From assembly GCF_014217545.1 (NCBI RefSeq), contig NZ_CP043178.1:2232001-2296000 (forward strand): 64,000 nt of DNA, given 5' to 3'. This DNA is from Pseudarthrobacter sp. NBSH8. Lineage in GTDB: Bacteria; Actinomycetota; Actinomycetes; Actinomycetales; Micrococcaceae. The position numbers and the translations under genes are program-made. The notes beneath the pieces were generated by a model that worked only from the letters and a program-made list of their open reading frames with translations, was not told the DNA's origin and ran no database searches. This document shows positions 58,717-64,000 of this stretch, one piece after another; the stretch's first letter is position 1, and each line of letters starts with the position of its first letter.

Positions 58717-60600
58717 TTAGAATTGCTCCGCCGGAATGGAAAACCCGAGGTCCAAAAGTCCTCGTCCTGCCTGTTCCAGGATCGGATCCATGGTCAGCGA
58801 GGCATGGTTGAGCAGGACGTTGACATCGCGCTGGATCCGCTGCAGGGGGTGCGTCAGCCGGTGCACACTGCCGCCGGAGCCCGTGAGGATGAGGCGGACG
58901 GCCTCGGCCGACGCTGCGCCGCTGAGACCCAGCGAAAGCCGGTACCGGGCCCGCTCGTCATCAGTGAAAGACACGGGCCGGCGACCGTAGGAATCGGCCA
59001 CCACCCGGACGGCTTCCTGCCAGTGCAGCCGCGCAGTCGCCACCTGTCCGTAGGCCTGGGAGAACCGGGCCTGTGCGAGCGGTGAATCCGCCTGCCGCGC
59101 CTGCGTTGTCTGCTTGACCTTGCGCACCATCATCAGGTCCTGGAACACCCCTAGGGCGTGCTCTGCGGCCCCCAGGGCGGAGGCAGGAGCAACCATGTTC
59201 AGGAACGTGGCCATGGGGATGTGGATGTTCGGATCCGGGTGGATGCGACTGCCGGGATTGTCCGCGGCGGCCAGGAGGTTCCACTCGAGGGCGCGGTGCG
59301 CCGGGACAAAGAGGTTTTCCGCCGCGAGGTCGTTGCTTCCCGTCCCACGCAGGCCGGCCGTGTGCCAGACGTCCAGCAGTTCAAGATCGGAGACCGGAAC
59401 CAGGCACTGCAGGCGGACGTCAGCGTGCTGCACCGCCAAAAGCGCCCATTCGGAGTGCATAACGCCGGAGGCGAAGCTCCAGCGGCCGGAGATGGTGACC
59501 CCGCCGGGAACCTTGTCGGCTCTACCGGGAGGGGCGCCGGTGGCGGCAGCCAAGGGGGCCGGCCCGCTGGCGAAGACTTCATCCTGGGCTTCCTGCGGCC
59601 AGCGTGCCAGCATCCAGACATGTTCCACCAGGTGCCCTGCGGTCCAGGCCGTGGAGACACATCCCTGGGCGAGGCGGCGAACCACCTCCACGTAGGTTTC
59701 CAGCCCCATGCCGAAGCCGCCCACGGCCTTGGGTGCAAGCATTTGAATCACGCCCGCTGCCTTCAGTTCAGCCATGGTGGCTTCCGGGACGCGGCGGATC
59801 TCCTCGGTTTCCGCGGCGCGCTCCCGCAGCCGGGGAATGAGTGCATCCACCCGGGCCAGCAGCTCGTCGTGGGTGGGAATGATCTCGGCTGGCATGAACC
59901 CGGCTGTCTGGACTTCGGCGGGCGGAACTTCCGTGGGCAGTTCGATGGTGTGGGCCGTATGGCTGCGTTTCGCGGCCAGGTAGCGGTGATTGGCCGCCGA
60001 GAGGTGCACCCCGGTGGGGACTTGCTCCGCGACGTCAACGCCGAGGGCCGTCAGCTGCGCTACTTTGTCGGGGTTGTTGGTGAGGAGGCGGATTCGGCCG
60101 GCGCCAAGCGCGCCGAGCATTTGGGCGGCGGAACTATAGTCCCGCTCGTCCTCGCCGCGCCCCAGGGCCACGTTGGCTTCGTAGGTATCCAGGCCGGTGT
60201 CCTGCAGGGCATAGGCGTCGAGCTTGGAGTACAGGCCAATGCCTCGACCTTCCTGCCGGAGGTACAGCAGGAAGCCCCCGACGGCGGCAATCTCCTCCAC
60301 TGCCTCGCGCAGCTGGGGTCCGCAGTCGCAGCGCTCGCTGCCGAACACGTCGCCCGTGAGGCACTCGCTGTGCAGCCGAACCAGGGGCGCCGTACCTTCC
60401 GGGCCCTGGTCCAGCAGCGTCTGCTCCCAGGCGCCGATGGCAAGCAGCAGGTGCTCCTTACCGTCGGCCAGTCCATGGAACGTCATGATCTCGGCTGTGG
60501 CCGCGAAGCCATCAGTGAAGCGCAGCGGGACGGTGACCTGGCTGCGGACGGCGGCCGGTAGCTCGAATGGCCGTGCGACGGTCTCGGACATGACGGTCAT
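58717..60600 (-). CDS. Fusion of GTP cyclohydrolase II and an acyl-CoA-dehydrogenase-fold flavin monooxygenase
   Basis: This 627-residue protein joins two enzymes. Residues 1-215 are a GTP cyclohydrolase II with HSECLTGDVFGSERCDC (zinc cysteines 80, 91 and 93), YLRQEGRGIGLYSKLDAYAL (Tyr113), DERDY and RLLTNNPDKV; all catalytic features of RibA are visible. Residues ~235-627 resemble the Acyl-CoA_dh_2 flavin-dependent monooxygenase group (HsaA/DszC-type): AAGVIQMLAPKAVGGFGMGL, SGRWSFASGVMHSEWALLAV, LRGTGSNDLAAENLFVP and GSGGSVHRLTHPLQRIQRDV. The linker is about 20 residues. It starts at an ATG with AGGAG five bases upstream. It is transcribed divergently from a MarR regulator with matching inverted repeats between them. 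No flavin reductase or other pathway gene is adjacent. The first domain normally makes the first intermediate of riboflavin, or of toxoflavin-type pathways. Confidence 0.92.
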   Translation of the reverse strand: MTVMSETVARPFELPAAVRSQVTVPLRFTDGFAATAEIMTFHGLADGKEHLLLAIGAWEQTLLDQGPEGTAPLVRLHSECLTGDVFGSERCDCGPQLREAVEEIAAVGGFLLYLRQEGRGIGLYSKLDAYALQDTGLDTYEANVALGRGEDERDYSSAAQMLGALGAGRIRLLTNNPDKVAQLTALGVDVAEQVPTGVHLSAANHRYLAAKRSHTAHTIELPTEVPPAEVQTAGFMPAEIIPTHDELLARVDALIPRLRERAAETEEIRRVPEATMAELKAAGVIQMLAPKAVGGFGMGLETYVEVVRRLAQGCVSTAWTAGHLVEHVWMLARWPQEAQDEVFASGPAPLAAATGAPPGRADKVPGGVTISGRWSFASGVMHSEWALLAVQHADVRLQCLVPVSDLELLDVWHTAGLRGTGSNDLAAENLFVPAHRALEWNLLAAADNPGSRIHPDPNIHIPMATFLNMVAPASALGAAEHALGVFQDLMMVRKVKQTTQARQADSPLAQARFSQAYGQVATARLHWQEAVRVVADSYGRRPVSFTDDERARYRLSLGLSGAASAEAVRLILTGSGGSVHRLTHPLQRIQRDVNVLLNHASLTMDPILEQAGRGLLDLGFSIPAEQF

Positions 60601-60632
60601 CTGGGCTCCTCAGGAAGGCTGGTGTGGGAAGT

Positions 60633-60648
60633 ACTTGAATGTTGAAGT
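60633..60648. promoter_or_regulatory. Putative MarR operator, copy 1
   Basis: ACTTGA-ATGT-TGAAGT is a 16-base inverted repeat (one mismatch) followed by AAATAA. It sits 33 bases upstream of the fusion gene start. Confidence 0.65.
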
Positions 60649-60698
60649 AAATAATACTGACTATTAGTTCACGACGCAAGTGATTTGCGGGACATAAA

Positions 60699-60714
60699 AC
60701 TTCATTCATGAAGT
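60699..60714. promoter_or_regulatory. Putative MarR operator, copy 2
   Basis: ACTTCA-TTCA-TGAAGT is a perfect inverted repeat, followed by AAAT. It sits 21 bases upstream of the marR start. It shares the TGAAGTAAAT half-site and the spacing with copy 1. Confidence 0.7.
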
Positions 60715-60734
60715 AAATGCCTTAGACTTGCCCT

Positions 60735-61232
60735 ATGGAAAATCCCGTAGCGCCGCGCTGGCTGAGCCTCGATGAACGCGAGGTGTGGCTCACCCTCGTG
60801 GGCGTGATGATGAAGTTGCCCGCCGCCCTGGACTCCCAGCTGCAGCAGGACGCGGGCATAAGCCACTTTGAGTACATGGTTCTGGCCGGCCTGTCAGAAG
60901 CTCCGGAACGAACCCGCCGGATGAGTGACCTGGCGGGCTTTACCGAGTCAGGACTCCCCCGCCTGTCCCAGGTTGTCAGCCGGCTGGAAAAGCGGGGCTG
61001 GGTGCACCGCTCCACGGATCCTTCCGACGGACGCATCACACTGGCCACGCTCACCGGCGAGGGCTGGACCAAGGTCGCCCAAACCGCCCCCGGCCATGTT
61101 GAAGCCGTCCGAGCACTCGTGTTCGATCCCCTCACGAAGGCACAGTCGCGCCAGCTGGGCAGCATCGGCAAACGCATCATGGGTGTCATTGACCCCAATG
61201 ACCGCTGCCTGCGTGAAAGCGCCCCACTCTGA
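60735..61232 (+). CDS. MarR-family transcriptional regulator
   Basis: The 165-residue protein has the winged-helix core: LQQDAGISHFEYMVLAGLSEAPE, RMSDLAGFTESGLPRLSQVVSRLEKRGWV (HTH) and the wing RSTDPSDGRITLATLTGEG. It is divergent from the GTP cyclohydrolase II-monooxygenase fusion, the usual arrangement when a MarR protein controls an enzyme induced by a small ligand. Two inverted repeats in the shared 134-base region fit its operators. A hairpin overlaps its stop codon. Confidence 0.9.
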   Translation: MENPVAPRWLSLDEREVWLTLVGVMMKLPAALDSQLQQDAGISHFEYMVLAGLSEAPERTRRMSDLAGFTESGLPRLSQVVSRLEKRGWVHRSTDPSDGRITLATLTGEGWTKVAQTAPGHVEAVRALVFDPLTKAQSRQLGSIGKRIMGVIDPNDRCLRESAPL

Positions 61233-61250
61233 AATGGGCAGGGCGCTTTC
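61215..61250 (+). terminator. Hairpin at the end of the MarR gene
   Basis: A 10-base perfect outer stem (GAAAGCGCCC/GGGCGCTTTC) with an imperfect inner stem overlaps the marR stop. No T-run follows, so termination is only likely. Confidence 0.5.
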
Positions 61251-61322
61251 GGAGGGCTACGCGTAGACAGCCTTTCAACCTTCTGATCGGCAGCAGCCAC
61301 TTGATCCGGAGCCTGAGCGGCC

Positions 61323-62141
61323 TCAGTACAAGAAGATTGGCAGCCAGTCGCGGTTGTGCGCATGCACCAGCGCCAGGAACAGCACAAAATCGAAGACCAG
61401 GTGCACTGTCACCACATAGGTGAACGATTTTGTCAGCTTGAACGTGTAGCCCTGCAGCAGCGCGAACGGGAACGTCAGAAGCGGACCCCAGGCCATGTAG
61501 CCAATCTCCCAGAGGAATGACGAGAAGACGACGGCCTGGAGGATGTTGGCGAGCCAGTCCGGGAAGTGCCGCCGCAGCAGCGTGAAGGCGGTGCAGATGA
61601 AGAACAGCTCGTCCCAAATTCCAACAGCATTTACGCCGAGAAACAGCCGCCAGAAGATCGTGGGGTCTGAGGCGTCCGGCCAGTTCTGATACACACCTGT
61701 CCGTATCAGGTACACCGGCAGAATCAAGTAACCGAGGGCCACAACAGCGATCAGGTATAGTTTGGCGCTCAACGGCCATTTGCGGCCGGTGTTGACCGGA
61801 AATTTGATGATGTTCTCGCGGTAGACGAAACGGGACACCAGCCATGGCACCAGCACGGCCAACGCCAGGGCACCACCCATCCAGGTCATGTGCGGGATGC
61901 TCAAATCCGCGTTCAGCGGAACCAGGCTGATGATCCCCATTCCCGCCGCAATTACCGCGAGGTGCCGCGCGAGTTCGCGGTCGATCAGTGCTGCCGTAAC
62001 CACGCTAGAGGCCAGCACACTGTAGCCCATGAGATCATTCTCTACGCCGAAGAGCAGCACCCCCGACGCCGAGAGCAACACCGCGGGCACCAGCTTCCAG
62101 GTGAGCACAGTGCGGGGTGGCTGCGTCGAGGTCGATGTCAC
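61323..62141 (-). CDS. CPBP-like multi-pass membrane protein
   Basis: The 272-residue protein has about eight membrane helices. The C-terminal half resembles CPBP (Abi) intramembrane proteases: VGIWDELFFICTAFTLLRRHF at the position of the EExxxR motif, then FSSFLWEIGYMAWG, and VVTVHLVFDFVLFLALVHAHN at the position of the last motif. The usual double glutamate is reduced to DE and the arginine is displaced, so proteolytic activity is doubtful. The GTG at 62141 is the preferred start; an ATG at 62186 is in frame. It converges on the MarR gene. Confidence 0.75.
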   Translation of the reverse strand: MTSTSTQPPRTVLTWKLVPAVLLSASGVLLFGVENDLMGYSVLASSVVTAALIDRELARHLAVIAAGMGIISLVPLNADLSIPHMTWMGGALALAVLVPWLVSRFVYRENIIKFPVNTGRKWPLSAKLYLIAVVALGYLILPVYLIRTGVYQNWPDASDPTIFWRLFLGVNAVGIWDELFFICTAFTLLRRHFPDWLANILQAVVFSSFLWEIGYMAWGPLLTFPFALLQGYTFKLTKSFTYVVTVHLVFDFVLFLALVHAHNRDWLPIFLY

Positions 62142-62258
62142 CCCACCAGCATGCCAGCGACGGTGACTTCTGGAAAAGATGGCCACGGCGGGTCAATGCC
62201 TGGGCGAAGCCCCAGGCATTGGGTTCCCCTGCCCACACGCGGTTTTCAGGAGTACGAC

Positions 62259-62550
62259 GTGGGCGTCCTGCGACTCCTTGCTTCACGCCCGGCCCAGCAC
62301 CACGTGATGGGGTTGACGGTTCACAACACCGCCATCGGTATTGGTGCGGTTTTCCTGCTGGTTGGAGTCCTCGGCCCGGACAAACCCGATGGCCCGCTGG
62401 TTCCAGCTCGGCGGCGGCATTGTGTACCTTGTTTTGTGGATCTACGGCCTGGTCATCGACATGGACGGCGCTGACAACTGGCTGCACCTGGTTCTGGGCC
62501 GCGGTATGGTCGGCCTGGGCCTCTGGCTGGCAGGGATGCCATGGAGAAGG
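62259..62550 (+). pseudogene. DUF4383-family membrane protein, broken by deletions and a frameshift
   Basis: A GTG at 62259 with AGGAG six bases upstream starts (V)GVLRLLASRPAQHHVMGL, then TVHNTAIGIGAVFLLVGVLG. About 60 codons are then missing and the frame changes near 62375. The rest continues in another frame as RTNPMARWFQLGGGIVYLVL, then WIYGLVIDMD. A second in-frame loss of about ten codons precedes GADNWLHLVLGRGMVGLGLWLAG. The pieces match the DUF4383 family, whose members run ~140 residues. The fragments do not form one open frame. Confidence 0.8.
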
Positions 62551-62700
62551 CGAAGGGACGCACCTCATAGCGCCATGGTTCGTGGAAACCGACGACGGCG
62601 GCCGCCCCCGGGCACGAATCCTCGGGACGGTCGCCGTCAGTTCCTCTGCGTCGGCGGCTGCTGACGCAGCCCTGACAAAGCCGAGCAGTACCGGGTGATC
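62545..62700 (+). other. Short open segment of unknown origin between two pseudogenes
   Basis: The + strand is open here as GEGTHLIAPWFVETDDGGRPR, then ARILGTVAVSSSASAAADA. No family is recognised. It may be a further remnant or non-coding sequence. Confidence 0.25.
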
Positions 62701-62713
62701 CTGAGGTGACGCA

Positions 62714-63200
62714 GTGAATGACGCATCGAACAGTGGACGGCCGGAAGGTGAACCTCGTTCTCTCTGGATCGCCACGCCGGAACCACCGAATATCCGGTCC
62801 AGCGCGGGGATCTGGAGGTGGACGTCGCGGTCATCGGGGCCGGCATCGCCGGGCCTACACGGACCTTGCACGCCGACATAGCGACGACACCGCCCGCACC
62901 GACGGGCAGGCCAACCAGTCCGCGGTCGAATACGTCGCGCAATTAGTGGCCGAGGAAGCCATCGACTGTGACTTCCGCCGGGTCGCGGACGGGCAGGTCC
63001 ACGCAGTCTCCGCCACCTGCACGCATCTGGGCTGCACCGTGGGCTTCAACCACTATCTGCTGCCGGACCGGCACTGGGGGCGGTCCACACCACGCTCACA
63101 GCGGCCGACGGCGGTGCTGCCGCGGTGGCCGCAGCCGTGACCCACCAAGGTTCCGGACTTGGCCAGGTAAACCGCGCAGGTCAAAAATGTCAGTGCCCGC
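62714..63200 (+). pseudogene. FAD-dependent oxidoreductase with C-terminal Rieske domain, heavily deleted
   Basis: A GTG at 62714 starts MNDASNSGRPEGEPRSLWIATP. A one-base loss near 62782 then shifts the frame; in the other frame the sequence continues RGDLEVDVAVIGAGIAG, the N-terminal FAD fold. Deletions follow, and three pieces resume in a further frame: YTDLARRHSDDTARTDGQAN, a segment ending AIDCDFRR, and VADGQVHAVSATCTHLGCTV, the first half of a Rieske cluster motif. The second half of the cluster motif, CPCHGSRF, is missing after GFN. The pieces fit FAD oxidoreductase-Rieske fusions of Arthrobacter relatives. It is a dead gene as it stands. Confidence 0.8.
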
Positions 63201-63217
63201 AGATAGGTTCAGTGGAA

Positions 63218-64000
63218 ATGACCGCCACGAAGGGACCGCTCCACCACATGTCGACACCAGCATCGTTTGAATCAGCGCCCACCGCATCCAGCATGCCGGA
63301 CTGGTACCCGGATTTGCTGGCCGCCGTCACGGGCAAAGTCAAGGCTGGCCGGTCCAAGGCGATCGCCGCTGCGAACCAGGAAATGCTGCGCAGTTACCTG
63401 GCGATCGGGCGGGACATTCTGGAACGCCAGAGTCTCGAAGGCTGGGGCGCCCGTATCGTCGACCGGCTCTCGGTGGATCTCAAACGGCAGTTTCCCGACG
63501 CAACCGGATTCTCACCTCGGAACCTGAAGTACATGCGGGCCTTCGCTGAAAACTGGTCAAGCGAGGCAATTGTGCAAGCGCCGCTTGCACAATTGCCCTG
63601 GTACCACCACCTCGCGCTGATCCAAAAGCTCAACGCCCCCGAAACCCGGCTCTGGTATGCAGCTGCCGCCGTCGAGAATGGCTGGTCTCGCAACGTACTC
63701 GCACACCATATCGAGACGAATCTCCACGAACGCACCGGCAAGGCGATCACGAACTTCAAAGCGACGTTGCCGCCGTCGGATTCGGATCTTGCCCAGCAAT
63801 CATTCAAGGACCCGTACGTCTTCGACTTTGTGTCCATGACTGGCCAGCGGAATGAGCGCGAGCTTGAGGGACAGCTCGTGGTGCATGTCGAAAAGTTCCT
63901 GCTGGAACTCGGCCAGGGGTTCGCCTTCGTCGGCAGGCAAGTCCGGCTGACTATCGGCGACGACGAGTTTTTCGCCGATCTGCTCTTCTATAACTTCAAG
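63218..64000 (+). CDS. DUF1016 / PDDEXK nuclease-domain protein (YhcG-like), cut by the window end
   Basis: At least 261 residues are present. The N-terminal DUF1016 part shows QEMLRSYLAIGRDILERQSLEGWG, then RIVDRLSVDLKRQFP, FSPRNLKYMRAFAENW and LPWYHHLALIQKL. The nuclease domain begins with DPYVFDFVSM and reaches VEKFLLELGQGFAFVGRQ, with the first acidic residue in GDDEFFADLLFY. It continues past the window end. The start is the ATG at 63218 or the ATG at 63248; ribosome-binding sites are weak. Homologues are nuclease-like proteins found near restriction and mobile loci. A perfect 15-base inverted repeat lies inside its coding region. Confidence 0.88.
   Translation, partial: MTATKGPLHHMSTPASFESAPTASSMPDWYPDLLAAVTGKVKAGRSKAIAAANQEMLRSYLAIGRDILERQSLEGWGARIVDRLSVDLKRQFPDATGFSPRNLKYMRAFAENWSSEAIVQAPLAQLPWYHHLALIQKLNAPETRLWYAAAAVENGWSRNVLAHHIETNLHERTGKAITNFKATLPPSDSDLAQQSFKDPYVFDFVSMTGQRNERELEGQLVVHVEKFLLELGQGFAFVGRQVRLTIGDDEFFADLLFYNFK
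63565..63597. repeat. Perfect 15-base inverted repeat inside the DUF1016 gene
   Basis: Arms 63565-63579 and 63583-63597 are perfect reverse complements with a three-base loop. They encode the conserved EAIVQAPLAQLPW region. Confidence 0.85.

Noticed and set aside
59158..60561. A 467-residue + strand open frame over the fusion gene
   Set aside because: Antisense to the catalytic motifs of the cyclohydrolase-monooxygenase fusion, with no domain of its own.

Overview
The window is a high-GC stretch of an actinobacterial chromosome, most like Arthrobacter or Pseudarthrobacter (Micrococcaceae). That placement rests on gene content and gene order rather than on a marker-gene comparison. The supporting features are a mycothiol-dependent formaldehyde dehydrogenase next to a mycoredoxin-like protein, the lipid II amidation pair MurT/GatD, an actinobacterial Vms1-like release factor, a cysteine-free ribosomal protein S4, DnaE2 behind an actinobacterial-type LexA box, and the thrS-HIT-pgsA-pdxS and pdxT-yebC-ruvCAB-yajC-secDF gene orders. 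Most of the window is core chromosome. No CRISPR array, insertion sequence, integrase, rRNA or tRNA gene was recognised.

Layout. From 1 to 10.2 kb, leftward genes run rpsD, a terminator, DUF948, DUF6167-like, alaS, ruvX, mltG, aroE, aroC, aroK and aroB. This is alanyl-tRNA synthesis and cell-wall maturation followed by most of the shikimate pathway, with tight or overlapping junctions. From 10.4 to 21.8 kb there is rarA, a Vms1-like peptidyl-tRNA hydrolase, a GNAT enzyme, aspS, an amino-acid permease, hisS, a membrane cyclophilin, a DUF349 protein and an AbiEi-like gene whose 3' end lies over rel. From 21.5 to 31.4 kb, rel (stringent response) is followed by the leftward pdxT-yebC-ruvC-ruvA-ruvB-yajC-secD-secF block. 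From 31.5 to 41.4 kb there is rightward murT-gatD, a leftward CapA lipoprotein, a rightward M3 peptidase, then leftward pdxS, pgsA, a HIT protein and thrS.

From 41.5 to 57.7 kb the genes concern damage, stress and housekeeping. They include DUF6504-dnaE2 under a probable LexA box, a chorismate mutase, a VOC protein, an SRAP DNA-protein crosslink protein, a mycoredoxin-like protein, mscR with a metallo-hydrolase, a lipoate ligase-like protein, an EEP nuclease-fold protein, a thioesterase, a NUDIX protein, a short AlkD-like protein behind a DksA-like zinc-finger protein, a cupin, a secreted transglycosylase-like protein and SelO.

From 57.8 kb to the right end the character changes. Three pseudogenes (dienelactone hydrolase, DUF4383, and an FAD oxidoreductase with a Rieske domain) each carry internal deletions and frameshifts. 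They surround an intact, unusual gene encoding GTP cyclohydrolase II fused to a flavin-dependent acyl-CoA-dehydrogenase-fold monooxygenase. A MarR regulator is divergent to it, with two matching inverted repeats in the shared intergenic region. This fusion with its regulator is the best candidate in the window for an undescribed system. The window ends inside a DUF1016/PDDEXK nuclease-like gene.
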